Shown: positions 18,056 through 27,133, counted from the first letter of the stretch. The stretch is DNA of 64,000 nucleotides from Ferrovibrio sp. (GCF_025869515.1 NZ_JAOZVR010000093.1:62001-126000); one strand, 5' to 3'. Numbers and translations are program-made. The notes: generated by a model from the sequence alone, not told the origin.

Positions 18056-18829
18056 TCAGGCCGGACGGAAACCGGCATTCTCAATCGCGGTCGCCATCCC
18101 GGCAGTGGCCGAGCGCAGACGCTGGCGGATCAGGGCGGCACTGGCCTTGGTAAAACGCACAGTCGGCACGGCGAGGTTGATGCTGCCGGCTAGCTCGCCT
18201 TGCACCAGCACGCCGGCCGCAATGCCGGTGATGCCGACGGTGAATTCCTCCCGCGCATAGGCAAAGCCTTCCTCGCGTGCCAGCCGGATCTGCTCCCAGA
18301 CCTGCTTTGCCGTGGTGAGCGTCTGCGACGTGAAGCTCTCGAATTCGGTGCGCGCCAGATAGGCCTTGATCTCCTGGTCGCTCATATGGCTGAGCGCGAT
18401 CTTGCCTGAGGAGATCGCATAGAGCGGCGCCTTTTCGCCCACCCTCATGGTATAGGCCAGCGCCTGCCCGCCGGTCTGGGTGGCGATTGCCGTCACATGG
18501 TCGCCGTCGCGCACATAAAAGCCGGTGGTTTCGCTGGTTTCCTGGCTAAGGCGCTGCAGCCACGGCAGCACGATCGCCTGCAACGGCAGGGCAGGGCGCC
18601 GCTTGGCCAGATCGGCGATCTTTTCTCCCAGGGCATAGCGCGATGTTGCCGCGTTCTGCAGCAGATAGCCGCGCGCGGTGAGATTGCCGAGCAGCTGAAA
18701 CAGGCTGCTGCGCGGAATACCCAGCACGGTCATCAGCTGTGAGAACGAGTCACGGCCCTGTGCCACGGCCTCGAGGATATCGAGCACGCGGTCGGCCGAC
18801 TTGACAGTCGCAGACGAAGCCTGTTTCAT
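18056..18829 (-). CDS. IclR family transcriptional regulator
   Basis: This is a 257-residue regulator. The N-terminal winged helix (about 12-75) contains RVLDILEAVAQG and the helix IPRSSLFQLLGNLTARGYL. The C-terminal effector domain includes VGEKAPLYAISSGKIAL and a late GITGIAAGVLVQGELAGSI block. It diverges from the SnoaL-like/TctCBA operon, and two copies of an AAC-N2-GTT motif lie between the two starts. It therefore most likely controls that transport operon and itself in response to a carboxylate. IclR proteins can repress or activate; the sequence does not say which. Confidence 0.9.
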   Translation of the reverse strand: MKQASSATVKSADRVLDILEAVAQGRDSFSQLMTVLGIPRSSLFQLLGNLTARGYLLQNAATSRYALGEKIADLAKRRPALPLQAIVLPWLQRLSQETSETTGFYVRDGDHVTAIATQTGGQALAYTMRVGEKAPLYAISSGKIALSHMSDQEIKAYLARTEFESFTSQTLTTAKQVWEQIRLAREEGFAYAREEFTVGITGIAAGVLVQGELAGSINLAVPTVRFTKASAALIRQRLRSATAGMATAIENAGFRPA

Positions 18830-18832
18830 ATT

Positions 18833-18862
18833 ATGAACCAGTTTATATATATGAACTTGTTA
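18833..18862. promoter_or_regulatory. tandem operator-like repeats between iclR-type gene and transport operon
   Basis: Two copies of ATGAAC-N2-GTT lie head to tail at 18833-18843 and 18851-18861. Each contains a small palindrome, AACCAGTT at 18836-18843 and AACTTGTT at 18854-18861. They are 18 bases apart centre to centre, about two helical turns, and sit directly between the IclR start (18829) and the SnoaL-like gene start (18886). The spacer is TATATAT. Their position fits binding sites for the divergently encoded IclR protein. Confidence 0.5.
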
Positions 18863-18885
18863 AATCAAGTCCGAGAGGAGGAAAA

Positions 18886-19518
18886 ATGACGCCGGAACAG
18901 GAAGATCGCCTCATCATTGCCGATCTGCTGCAGAACTGGGCGATGTGGCGTGATGCCGGCGACTGGGAACGCTTCCGCACCGTCTGGCATGATGACGGCT
19001 GGATGATGGCGACCTGGTTCCAGGGGCCGGCAGCGGATTTCATCCGCGTCAGCCAGGAGGGCTGGGCCAAGGGCGTCAGCATCCTGCATTTCCTCGGCGG
19101 CATTTCGATCGATCTCGCCGATAACCGTGCGGTCAGCCAGACCAAGATGACGATCTCGCAGCGTGCGCCCGTGCATGGCGTGATCTGCGACGTGGTCTGC
19201 ACCGGCCGTTTCTACGACTTTCTGGAAAAGCGCAATGGTCGCTGGGGCGTCGTGCTGCGCCAGCCGATCTACGAGAAGGACCGTATCGATCCCGTCGAAC
19301 CGGCCGCAATGCCGAAGATCGATGTGGCCAAACTGGCGACCCTGCCGGAGGGCTATCGCCATCTGGCCTATATCCAGGAAGAGATCGGGTACAAGGTGAA
19401 ACGCGACATGCCGGGCCTGAAGGGTGCCGAGGTCGAGGCACTGTATCGCCGCGGCGCTGCCTGGCTGCGCGGCGAGGCCATCACGCCGCAGATGTTCATG
19501 CAGCCGATCGCGGCATAA
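18886..19518 (+). CDS. SnoaL-like / NTF2-fold protein
   Basis: This 210-residue protein has the opening of a SnoaL_4-type NTF2-like domain: helix TPEQEDRLIIADLLQNWAMW, then GDWERFRTVWHDDGWM and a beta-rich part with FLGGISIDLADNRAVSQTKM. Such folds act as small hydroxylases, dehydratases or isomerases of aromatic and polyketide-like substrates. A strong ribosome site, GAGAGGAGGAAAA, precedes the ATG. It is the first gene of the operon with TctCBA and an FMN reductase, so it probably acts on the imported carboxylate or a product. The C-terminal 60 residues are extra to the core fold. Confidence 0.75.
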   Translation: MTPEQEDRLIIADLLQNWAMWRDAGDWERFRTVWHDDGWMMATWFQGPAADFIRVSQEGWAKGVSILHFLGGISIDLADNRAVSQTKMTISQRAPVHGVICDVVCTGRFYDFLEKRNGRWGVVLRQPIYEKDRIDPVEPAAMPKIDVAKLATLPEGYRHLAYIQEEIGYKVKRDMPGLKGAEVEALYRRGAAWLRGEAITPQMFMQPIAA

Positions 19519-19570
19519 CGGGACCTATAAATATCCACGGATAAAAATCCGGGATTCGGAGGAGGAAACC

Positions 19571-20542
19571 ATGAAAAAGATTGCAACCGTATCACTCACG
19601 CTTGCGATGGCAACCACACTGGCTGCCGGCGCGGCGATGGCGCAGGCCTGGCCGGAGCGTCCGATCCGCATGGTGGTGGGTTTCGGCGCTGGTGGCGGCA
19701 CCGACATCATCGCCCGAATAGTGGCACAGCCGTTGTCGGACATTCTCGGCCAGCCGGTCGTGGTGGAAAACAAGCCCGGCGCAGGCGGCACCATCGGCGC
19801 CGATTTCGTCGCCAAGGCGCCGAAGGATGGTCACACCATCTTCATGATGAATAACGGCCATGCCGTATCTGCCACGCTCTACAAGAGCCTCCCGTATGAC
19901 TCTGAAAAATCATTTGCGCCGGTTTCGCTGGTGGCGACCATGCCTCTGGTGATCACCGCCAACAAGGACTTGGCTGCCACCGATGGCAAGAGTCTGATCG
20001 CCCTGATCAAGTCGCAGCCGGGCAAGATCCGCTTCGCCAGCGTCGGTGTCGGCAGCACGCAGCATTTCGCCGGCCTGGTCTTCCGTAACATGAGCGGCGG
20101 CGAAATCCGTCATATTCCCTATCGCGGTACGCCGGCTGCCATTGCAGCGGTGCGTGGCGGTGAAGTCGAGTTGCTGTTCGAGGTGGCGGCCCCGGTGGTT
20201 GGGCAGATCAAGGGCGGTGAGCTCAAGGCGCTGGCGGTGACGTCGGCCAAGCGCTTTCCGGCGCTGCCCGATGTGCCGACCGTGGCCGAAGCCGGCCTGA
20301 AAGCTTACGACGTCACCACCTGGTACGGTCTGGCTTTCCCGGCCGGTACTCCGGAGCCGATTGTCGCCAAAATGAATGCGGCGATCAAGACGGCGCTTGG
20401 TAAGCCGGAAGTGCGCAAGCAGGTGGAAGAGGCGAATTTCCTGCCCGAAATCAGCACCGCGCCGGCTTTCACCGCGCATCTCGGCAGCGAGATCAAGCGC
20501 TGGGGCAAGGTAATGCAGGATGATGGCATCCAGCAGCAGTAA
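19571..20542 (+). CDS. tctC: tripartite tricarboxylate transporter solute-binding protein (TctC/Bug family)
   Basis: This 323-residue periplasmic receptor has a Sec signal peptide (about 1-24) ending near AMAQA. The mature part starts WPERPIRMVVGFGAGGGTDI and contains VENKPGAGGTIGADFVAKA, both standard Bug motifs. GGAGGAGGAAACC immediately upstream fixes the start at 19571. Bug proteins bind citrate, tartrate, dicarboxylates or aromatic acids. The genes for both membrane subunits follow, so this is a complete TTT uptake system. Confidence 0.93.
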   Translation: MKKIATVSLTLAMATTLAAGAAMAQAWPERPIRMVVGFGAGGGTDIIARIVAQPLSDILGQPVVVENKPGAGGTIGADFVAKAPKDGHTIFMMNNGHAVSATLYKSLPYDSEKSFAPVSLVATMPLVITANKDLAATDGKSLIALIKSQPGKIRFASVGVGSTQHFAGLVFRNMSGGEIRHIPYRGTPAAIAAVRGGEVELLFEVAAPVVGQIKGGELKALAVTSAKRFPALPDVPTVAEAGLKAYDVTTWYGLAFPAGTPEPIVAKMNAAIKTALGKPEVRKQVEEANFLPEISTAPAFTAHLGSEIKRWGKVMQDDGIQQQ

Positions 20543-20551
20543 CGTCTGTTC

Positions 20552-21022
20552 TTGATGTCGCGTCCGAAAACCATATCCAGAGACATATTCGCCGGCGGGC
20601 TGTTGCTGCTCGTCGGCGGAGGCATTTTTGTGCTCATCTGGCATTATCCGAGCGGCACCATGTCGGATATGGGGCCCGGCATGGTGCTGCAGATGGCAAG
20701 TGGCGTCATCGCGCTGCTCGGCATAATCCAGATTTTGCGCAGCCTGAAGCAGTCGGTCGATCCGGTGGAAGGTCTGCAACTGCGACTTGTGTTGCGGCCT
20801 TTTGTCATCCCCGCTGCCATGACGGTCTTCGCTCTGCTGCTGCCCTGGCTGGGACTGGCCGTGACGGCCGCATGCGCCACCTTCATCGCCAGCTACGGTT
20901 CATCCAGCCTGTCGCGGCGCGAACGCATCGTCTTGGCACTGGTGCTGGCTGCCTTCGTCACCCTGCTGTTCGGCTATGGCCTGCGCCTGCAGGTGCCGAT
21001 CTGGCCAGAGTTCCACGCATGA
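20552..21022 (+). CDS. tctB: tripartite tricarboxylate transporter small membrane subunit
   Basis: This 156-residue membrane protein has four hydrophobic segments, as expected of TctB. The N-terminal half contains IFAGGLLLLVGGGIFVLIWH and a G-rich MSDMGPGMV stretch typical of the family. It starts 9 bases after tctC, and its stop overlaps the tctA start by four bases (ATGA at 21019-21022). It stabilises the large permease TctA. Confidence 0.88.
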   Translation: MMSRPKTISRDIFAGGLLLLVGGGIFVLIWHYPSGTMSDMGPGMVLQMASGVIALLGIIQILRSLKQSVDPVEGLQLRLVLRPFVIPAAMTVFALLLPWLGLAVTAACATFIASYGSSSLSRRERIVLALVLAAFVTLLFGYGLRLQVPIWPEFHA

Positions 21023-22527
21023 TGCAATCGCTGGAGTTTTTCATCTCCGGGCTGGGCATCGCGCTGCAGCCTGAGAACCTGTTGTTCTGCTTCCTCGGCG
21101 CGCTCTGTGGCACGCTGATCGGCGTGCTGCCCGGCATCGGACCGGTCGCCACCATCGCCATGCTGCTGCCGGTTACGTTCTACCTGTCGCCGGTGGCGGC
21201 CCTGATCATGCTGGCCGGCATCTATTACGGTTCGCAGTATGGCGGATCGACCACCTCGATCCTGATGAAGGTACCAGGCGAATCCGCTTCGGTCGTCACC
21301 TGTCTCGACGGTTACCAGATGGCGGTCCGCGGCCGCGCCGGTTCGGCCCTGGCAATTGCCGCTTTGGGCTCGTTCTTCGCCGGCATTGTCGGCACCATGC
21401 TGAATGTGCTGTTCGGTCCGGAATTTGCCAGGATCGCCCTGGCCTTCGGCTCGACGGAGTATTTCGGCCTTATGCTGCTCGGCCTGTCGATTTCGATCGC
21501 CATGTCGCATGGCTCGATGATCGGCTCGATCGCCATGGTCTGCCTTGGCCTGATCCTCGGCGGCGTCGGGCGCGACATCAACACCGGTTACGGCCGACTG
21601 ACCTTCGATATCCCCGAACTGTCGGACGGCATCGGTTTCGTGCCGCTGGCGGTCGGCCTGTTCGGCATCGCCGAAGTGATGCGCAATCTGGAAGGCGGCG
21701 AAGGCGCCGGCAATATGATCAAGGCGGTCGGCCGGCTATGGCCATCGCGCGCCGAGGCGCGGCGCGCGGCACCGGCAGTGCTGCGCGGCACCATCCTCGG
21801 CACTATTCTCGGTATCCTGCCGGGCGGCGGCTCGATTCTGGCGGCCTTCACCTCCTACGGGCTGGAAAAGCGGCTGTCGCGTCGGCCCGAGGAATTCGGC
21901 CACGGCGCCGTCGAGGGGCTGGCCGGACCGGAATCGGCCAACAATGCCGCCGCCCAGGCTTCCTTCATTCCACTGCTCACGCTGGGAATTCCGCCCAACG
22001 CGGTGCTGGCCCTGCTGGTCGGCGGCATGATGATTCACGGTATCGCGCCGGGGCCGACGGTGATGACCGAACGGCCCGACCTGTTCTGGGGTCTGATTGC
22101 CAGCATGCTGCTCGGCAATATCATGCTGGTGATCATCAACCTGCCGCTGGTCGGCATCTGGGTGCAGTTCCTCAAAGTGCCGTACCGGCATATGTTCCCG
22201 GCGATCTTCCTGTTCTGCTGCATCGGCGTCTTCGGCGTGAACGGCAGCGTCTTCGAGGTCTTTCTGGCGGTCGGTTTCGGCCTGCTCGGTTATGTCATGT
22301 CGAAACTCGATCTCGAACCGGCACCACTGGTCCTTGGCTTCGTGCTCGGGCCGCTGATCGAAGAGCATCTGCGGCGCGCTCTGGCGCTGTCGGATGGCGA
22401 TCTGAGTGTCTTCGCGACACGGCCGCTGGCTGCTATCCTGATCGGACTGGCGCTGCTGATTCCCTGCCTGGTCCTGCTGCCGCATCTCGGCGCACGGCGT
22501 CGCGAGATTTTCCAGGCCGAGCCTTAA
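21019..22527 (+). CDS. tctA: tripartite tricarboxylate transporter large permease
   Basis: This 502-residue polytopic permease has about twelve membrane segments. [20 protein letters not shown] and [20 protein letters not shown] are the TctA signature loops, and a related [13 protein letters not shown] loop lies in the second half. The start at 21019 (ATGATG) overlaps the tctB stop; longer in-frame starts lie within tctB. The permease uses an ion gradient to move the ligand delivered by the TctC protein. Confidence 0.93.
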   Translation: MMQSLEFFISGLGIALQPENLLFCFLGALCGTLIGVLPGIGPVATIAMLLPVTFYLSPVAALIMLAGIYYGSQYGGSTTSILMKVPGESASVVTCLDGYQMAVRGRAGSALAIAALGSFFAGIVGTMLNVLFGPEFARIALAFGSTEYFGLMLLGLSISIAMSHGSMIGSIAMVCLGLILGGVGRDINTGYGRLTFDIPELSDGIGFVPLAVGLFGIAEVMRNLEGGEGAGNMIKAVGRLWPSRAEARRAAPAVLRGTILGTILGILPGGGSILAAFTSYGLEKRLSRRPEEFGHGAVEGLAGPESANNAAAQASFIPLLTLGIPPNAVLALLVGGMMIHGIAPGPTVMTERPDLFWGLIASMLLGNIMLVIINLPLVGIWVQFLKVPYRHMFPAIFLFCCIGVFGVNGSVFEVFLAVGFGLLGYVMSKLDLEPAPLVLGFVLGPLIEEHLRRALALSDGDLSVFATRPLAAILIGLALLIPCLVLLPHLGARRREIFQAEP

Positions 22528-22537
22528 GGAGTTTACT

Positions 22538-23095
22538 ATGTCCGATACCATTCGCGTGGCCGCCCTGTGCGGCAGCCTGCGCAAAGCCTCCTACAACATG
22601 ATGGCGCTGAGCACCGCCATCGAGGTCGCGCCGGCGGGCATGACCATCACACCGGCCGAGATCGGCGACCTGCCGCTCTACAATGACGACATCCGGCAGC
22701 AGGGCTTTCCGGCACCGGCCGAGCGCCTGGGCAAGGCGCTGGGCGAGGCCGACGCGATCCTGATCGTGACACCGGAATATAATTTCTCCATCCCCGGCGT
22801 GCTGAAGAATGCCATCGACTGGGTCTCGCGCCTGCAGCCGCAGCCTTTTGACGGCAAGCCGGTCGCCATCATGGGCGCTGCCATGGGTCCGCTGGGCACG
22901 GGGCGCGCGCAATACGACCTGCGCAAGATGATGGTGTTCCTGAACGCCCACCCGGTGAACAAGCCGGAAGTCTTCATCGGCATGGCGCAGACTAAGTTCG
23001 ATGCCGATGGCAAGCTGACCGACCAGCCGACGCGCGAGTTCATCCAGAAGCTTCTAGTCGCCTTGCAGGCCTGGACCGTCAGGCTGAAGGGGTAG
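22538..23095 (+). CDS. NADPH-dependent FMN reductase family protein
   Basis: This 185-residue protein has a flavodoxin-like fold. The N-terminal phosphate loop GSLRKASYNMMAL and the block TPEYNFSIPGVLKNAIDW are the conserved FMN- and substrate-contacting regions of NADPH:FMN / azoreductase-like (ChrR, MdaB-like) enzymes. It is encoded 10 bases after tctA on the same strand. It may supply reduced flavin or reduce a quinone-like intermediate. The gene converges with the aldo/keto reductase gene at 23105 with 9 bases between them. Confidence 0.85.
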   Translation: MSDTIRVAALCGSLRKASYNMMALSTAIEVAPAGMTITPAEIGDLPLYNDDIRQQGFPAPAERLGKALGEADAILIVTPEYNFSIPGVLKNAIDWVSRLQPQPFDGKPVAIMGAAMGPLGTGRAQYDLRKMMVFLNAHPVNKPEVFIGMAQTKFDADGKLTDQPTREFIQKLLVALQAWTVRLKG

Positions 23096-23104
23096 GGAGT
23101 CTCT

Positions 23105-23947
23105 TCATATCATTTCGAGCGGGCGGGCCTTTTTCGGCGGCGGGAAAGCGGCATCGAGCGCCACCAGATCTTCCGCCGTCAGCATCAGATCGAGCGCGGC
23201 GTGATTATCGCGCACATGCTGTTCGGCGGTGGCCTTCGGAATCGAGATCACATTGTCCTGCCGCAGCAGCCAAGCCAAAGCGATTTGTGCCGGCGTCGCT
23301 GCATGCTTCTGCGAGATTGCCTGCAATGCCTTATGCCTTGCCAGGCGGCCCTGCTCGATCGGGGAATAAGCCATGACCGGCTGCTGTTGCTGGCGCTGCC
23401 AGGGCAGCAGATCGAATTCGATACCGCGGCGCGTCAGATTGTAGAGCACCTGGTTGGTGGCGCAGGCGGTGCCGCGCGGATCGCGCGACAGCTCTGCCAT
23501 GTCACCGGTGTCGAAATTGCTGACGCCCCAGTGGCGGATTTTTCCGGCCTGTTGCAGGGTTTCGAAAGCATCCAGCGTCTCGGCCAGCGGCGGGCTGCCT
23601 CGCCAGTGCAGCAGGTAGAGATCGATCCGCCCGGTGCGCAGCCGCTTCAGGCTGCGTTCGCAGGCGGCCAGCGTGCCTTTGCGGCTTGAGTTGCTGGGCA
23701 GAACCTTGCTGACCAGAAACACCTCGTCGCGCCGACCGGCAATCGCCTCGGCGACCAGCTCCTCCGAACCGCCATCGGCATACATCTCGGCGGTATCGAT
23801 CAGCGTCATGCCGAGATCGAGGCCGAGCCGCAACGCGGCGATCTCGGCCTTGCGCAGGCCCGGTTTCTCGGCCATCTGCCAGGTTCCCTGGCCCAGGCGA
23901 GGTATGGTCTCCCCGCCCGGCAGGCGCACAGTTCTGTTCGTCGTCAT
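23105..23947 (-). CDS. aldo/keto reductase
   Basis: This 280-residue TIM-barrel oxidoreductase has the catalytic set in LIDTAEMYADG (Asp and Tyr), FLVSKVLP (Lys) and YLLHWRG (His). The C-terminal PKATAEQHVRDNHAAL segment binds the NADPH phosphate. It resembles the YeaE/DkgA group of short AKRs that reduce methylglyoxal and small aldehydes. It is probably monocistronic, with 66 bases separating it from the PAP2 gene. The substrate is not deducible. Confidence 0.88.
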   Translation of the reverse strand: MTTNRTVRLPGGETIPRLGQGTWQMAEKPGLRKAEIAALRLGLDLGMTLIDTAEMYADGGSEELVAEAIAGRRDEVFLVSKVLPSNSSRKGTLAACERSLKRLRTGRIDLYLLHWRGSPPLAETLDAFETLQQAGKIRHWGVSNFDTGDMAELSRDPRGTACATNQVLYNLTRRGIEFDLLPWQRQQQQPVMAYSPIEQGRLARHKALQAISQKHAATPAQIALAWLLRQDNVISIPKATAEQHVRDNHAALDLMLTAEDLVALDAAFPPPKKARPLEMI

Positions 23948-24013
23948 GGCGGCTCCGTCATTGGCCCGGATGCCGCCAGACTACCGCCGTTGCACGGGTC
24001 TTTCGAGCCCCGG

Positions 24014-24790
24014 TTATTCTGTTTCCGTCGCCACGGCGGTTGTCACCGTCAGGTGATGTACCAGGCCAAGGCTGTCGCTGGCCAGTTGGCGCACATCCTG
24101 GAAAAGAACGGCAAGTTCCAGTGTGGCGAGGAAGGCGAGGCAGTAGAAAGATGTGGCATGGCGGGCCTCCCAGCGCAGCAGCGGCTGTGCCAGCAGAGCC
24201 GGCCGCAGCAGCATGAAAGCCAGCTGCATGATCACTGCACCGATGGCGGCGCCGACCAGAATGTCGGTGGCGTAATGATAACCGAGATAGACGCGCGGCA
24301 GGCAGATCGCCATGGCGCTCCACAGAAAGGCCAAAACACCGAGCGGCCGATGCAGTCGCCATACCGCCATCGCCAGGGCGAAAAACAGCACGGCATGGTC
24401 GCTGGGGAAAGAGCTCCAGCCATCCAGCGTATCCGGATTGACCCCGACAGGCGTGATCATGGTCAGGCTGTCGGTGTGCAGCGGTCGTTCTCGGAACGGC
24501 AGCATGATCTGCAGCACACGGGCGACGCCGATGGCGAGAATGGCGCCGGCCAGGGCGGTGAGGATGGTTTGGCGGCGCTGCGATGTCGCTGCGTCGCGCT
24601 GAAACCATTGCCACCACAGGAAGGCCATGAACAGGCCTCCTTTCAGCATGGCGGAATCGGCGAGATTGTAGATGAAGCGATCGACGGCGACATGGTCGCC
24701 GGCGAACTGGTTGAGCCAGAGGCTGATTGCGTGATCCCAGGCGATGATGGGGGCGAGAAGCATGGCGAGGTCGGTCTGCATGGCGAGCAC
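24014..24790 (-). CDS. PAP2-family membrane phosphatase
   Basis: This is a protein of up to 258 residues with about six membrane segments. The phosphatase motifs are present in order: LPFRERPLH (first motif), SFPSDHAVLF (PSxH motif) and LPRVYLGYHYATDI (third motif with catalytic His). Such enzymes dephosphorylate undecaprenyl pyrophosphate or other lipid phosphates on the periplasmic side. In-frame ATGs at 24790 and 24781 are both possible. It diverges from flgD across 233 bases. Confidence 0.85.
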   Translation of the reverse strand: MLAMQTDLAMLLAPIIAWDHAISLWLNQFAGDHVAVDRFIYNLADSAMLKGGLFMAFLWWQWFQRDAATSQRRQTILTALAGAILAIGVARVLQIMLPFRERPLHTDSLTMITPVGVNPDTLDGWSSFPSDHAVLFFALAMAVWRLHRPLGVLAFLWSAMAICLPRVYLGYHYATDILVGAAIGAVIMQLAFMLLRPALLAQPLLRWEARHATSFYCLAFLATLELAVLFQDVRQLASDSLGLVHHLTVTTAVATETE

Positions 24791-25023
24791 CGTTTGACTG
24801 CGTTTTCTGTCCCCAATCTGTCACGAATCTGACATCTCGACCGTAGTCAAACGACAGGAATGCGATGACCAAACGGTGACCGGACCAGGAGACAAAATAT
24901 GGCTAACGAAAATTAATACTGGATCTGTAATTTGTTACGCAGCATTGCGGCATTCAGGTTTTGCATTTTTCGCCGATTACGTTGCGCTAGACCGATGGCG
25001 AACTCTTCGGAAGGAGAACAGCC

Positions 25024-25731
25024 ATGGTCACCGCAGTCAGCTCCACCAGCACAACCTCCGCCTCGGCCGCCAGTAGCGCCTCCAGCGTGTTGGCCAGCGA
25101 TTTCGATACCTTCCTGCAGCTTTTGACCACCCAGCTCAAGAACCAGGATCCGACCGATCCGATGGATGCGAACCAGTTCACCGAGCAACTGGTTCAGTTC
25201 AGTCAGGTCGAGCAGCAGATCAATATGAACAAGAACCTGGAAACCATGATTGCGATGCTGCAAAGCCAGCAGTCGAGCGCCAATCTCAGCTATATCGGCA
25301 AGGTGGTCGATTTCGACAGCAACGAGGTCGAGCTGGCCGAGGGTGGTACCGCCTTCTGGTCCTACGATTTGCCCGAAGATGCCCAAACCGTGCAGTACAA
25401 GATTCTCGATGAGGACGGTAATGTGGTGCGCAGCGGCAGCATGAGCGCGGAGGATGCCGGCGCAGGCACCAGTGGCCGCATTGAGGTCGCCTGGGACGGC
25501 ACGGATGCCGATGGCAATGCCTGCGAGCCCGGCACCTATACGCTGGAAGTCACGGCCAAGGATGCCTCCGGACAGGTGGTGGATGGCACGAATGTTTATG
25601 CCCGCGGCTATGTCGAGGCGGTCGAGAGCATCGATGGCGAGCAGTATCTGATCGTCTCCGGCATGAAGGTTCTGCCCGAGGATGTGATTGCCGTCTTCGC
25701 CATGACTGATACCGACGAATCCGACGCCTGA
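25024..25731 (+). CDS. flgD: flagellar hook assembly scaffold protein FlgD
   Basis: This 235-residue protein has the FlgD N-terminal export and scaffold region with the diagnostic TQLKNQDPTDPMDANQFTEQ and LVQFSQVEQQ. Residues about 95-190 match the FlgD tudor/FnIII-like part, including EVAWDGTDADGNACEPGTYT. The C-terminal 40 residues are an acidic extension. FlgD caps the growing hook and is needed to polymerise FlgE. GGAAGGAGAACAGCC precedes the ATG. It heads a short operon with the glycosyltransferase-like and oxygenase-like genes that follow. Confidence 0.93.
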   Translation: MVTAVSSTSTTSASAASSASSVLASDFDTFLQLLTTQLKNQDPTDPMDANQFTEQLVQFSQVEQQINMNKNLETMIAMLQSQQSSANLSYIGKVVDFDSNEVELAEGGTAFWSYDLPEDAQTVQYKILDEDGNVVRSGSMSAEDAGAGTSGRIEVAWDGTDADGNACEPGTYTLEVTAKDASGQVVDGTNVYARGYVEAVESIDGEQYLIVSGMKVLPEDVIAVFAMTDTDESDA

Positions 25732-25739
25732 GTGCAGTG

Positions 25740-26501
25740 ATGTCGCGTCCGTTCGTTTTTGTCGCCACCCCCTGCTATGGCGGGCAGGTTCACCAGGCCT
25801 ATATGCAGTCGATCATCGGGTTGATGCAGCATGCCCGCAGCAGTTTCTTCGACGTTACCCTGGCGATGCTGGGCAATGACTCGCTCATCACCCGCAGCCG
25901 GAATACTCTGGTCGCGGCCTTTCTCGACATGCCACAAGCAACCCATCTTCTGTTTGTCGATGCCGACATTTCCTTCGATCCCAGGCAGGTTGAGCGCATG
26001 CTGCGGTTCAGTGAGGATGTCGTTGCCGGCATCTACCCGCTCAAGGTGCTCGACTGGGATCATGTCCGCGCGACCCGTCAGCGCGACCAGGAAAGTAACT
26101 GGGGGGAGGAGGACGCGCTGCGCTACTGCGGTACGCCATGCGGCGCGAAGGACTTGGAAATTCGGGACGGTTTCATGACCGGGATTCATGCCGGAACCGG
26201 CTTCATGTTGGTTACCCGCACAGCCATCAAGCGCATGATTGGATTCTATCCGGAACTGCGTTACAGCAGCATGTTGGTGCACCCGCCGGTGCGTGGAAAC
26301 CAGACCTATCACGCCCTGTTCGACTGCATGATCGATCCGGATACCGGTACGTATCTGAGTGAGGATTATGCCTTCTGCTGGCGCTGGCGCCGCGCCGGCG
26401 GCAAGGTCTGGCTCGACACAACCGGCCGTCTCACCCATACCGGCGCACATGATTTCCATGGCAATCCGGCGCCGCGTTATGCATCGCGGCTGCAGCCATG
26501 A
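25740..26501 (+). CDS. GT-A glycosyltransferase-like protein
   Basis: This 253-residue protein starts FVFVATPCYGGQVHQAYMQS and has LLFVDADISFD at residues 70-80, where DAD resembles the metal-binding DxD of GT-A sugar transferases. SEDYAFCWRWRRAGGKVWL resembles the ED-Y acceptor-site helix of such enzymes. There is no membrane segment. GTG at 25737 could start three bases earlier; ATG at 25740 is preferred. It begins 8 bases after flgD and overlaps the oxygenase gene by four bases, so it is probably expressed with the hook cap. Modification of a flagellar component is an inference from position only. Confidence 0.7.
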   Translation: MSRPFVFVATPCYGGQVHQAYMQSIIGLMQHARSSFFDVTLAMLGNDSLITRSRNTLVAAFLDMPQATHLLFVDADISFDPRQVERMLRFSEDVVAGIYPLKVLDWDHVRATRQRDQESNWGEEDALRYCGTPCGAKDLEIRDGFMTGIHAGTGFMLVTRTAIKRMIGFYPELRYSSMLVHPPVRGNQTYHALFDCMIDPDTGTYLSEDYAFCWRWRRAGGKVWLDTTGRLTHTGAHDFHGNPAPRYASRLQP

Positions 26502-27133
26502 CGGCACATAGTGAAATCCGCCATCTGTTTGCCACGCCGCTGGTGCAGGTCGATCTGGCCGGACAGCGGGCGCTGTTGGATGCGTTGCATGCGGTAATCC
26601 TCGATCGATCAGCTGTCGAACCTGGTGTGCGGCACAGCAATCGTGGAGGCTGGCAATCGCGCGATGATTTTTTCGACTGGGCCGGTGTCGCAGGTAAGGC
26701 ACTGTATGCCGTGATCGATGAGGCGGTTCACAACATCACCATGGTTTGCGGGTCGAATGGCCTGGAACGGCAGCGCCTGGCCTGGAAGGTGAATGGCTGG
26801 GCCAATATCAACGGGCCCGGGGATGGCAACGATATGCATTGCCATCCCGGAGCCTTCTGGTCGGGCTGCTTCTATGTCGATGACGGCGGTATCGCCGGTG
26901 CCGAGGGGCGCGGTGGCGCAATCGAATTCTACGATCCGCGCGGCCCCTTGCCTATGGCCTATAATCCATTGGTCAAGATGGCGATCAAGGGCTGCGTCAC
27001 TGCCGGGCTTGGTGAGCGGATTTTTCCGCGCAGCGGCCTGCTGCTGATCTTTCCCTCTTGGCTGCTGCATGCGGTACAGGCTTACGAGGGCGATTCCAAA
27101 CGGATTTCGGTTGCCTTCAATCTGTCGCTTTGA
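26498..27133 (+). CDS. putative 2-oxoglutarate/Fe(II)-dependent oxygenase (TIGR02466-like)
   Basis: This 211-residue protein looks like the small 2OG-FeII_Oxy_5 / TIGR02466 group. His114 and His116 in DMHCHPGAFWSG and His191 in FPSWLLHAVQAY are candidate iron ligands. KRISVAFN near the C-terminus supplies the arginine that would hold 2-oxoglutarate. IEFYDPRGP is another family block. The gene is translationally coupled (ATGA) to the glycosyltransferase-like gene in the flgD operon. A hydroxylase of a hook, flagellin or glycan component fits the position, but no member I know links this family to flagella. No signal peptide is present. Confidence 0.72.
   Translation: MTAHSEIRHLFATPLVQVDLAGQRALLDALHAVILDRSAVEPGVRHSNRGGWQSRDDFFDWAGVAGKALYAVIDEAVHNITMVCGSNGLERQRLAWKVNGWANINGPGDGNDMHCHPGAFWSGCFYVDDGGIAGAEGRGGAIEFYDPRGPLPMAYNPLVKMAIKGCVTAGLGERIFPRSGLLLIFPSWLLHAVQAYEGDSKRISVAFNLSL

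Noticed and set aside
24791-25023. Sigma-54 promoter in front of flgD
   Set aside because: Several GG and GC pairs were checked (for example the stretch around 24945-24962); none had the ten-base spacing with TTGC.
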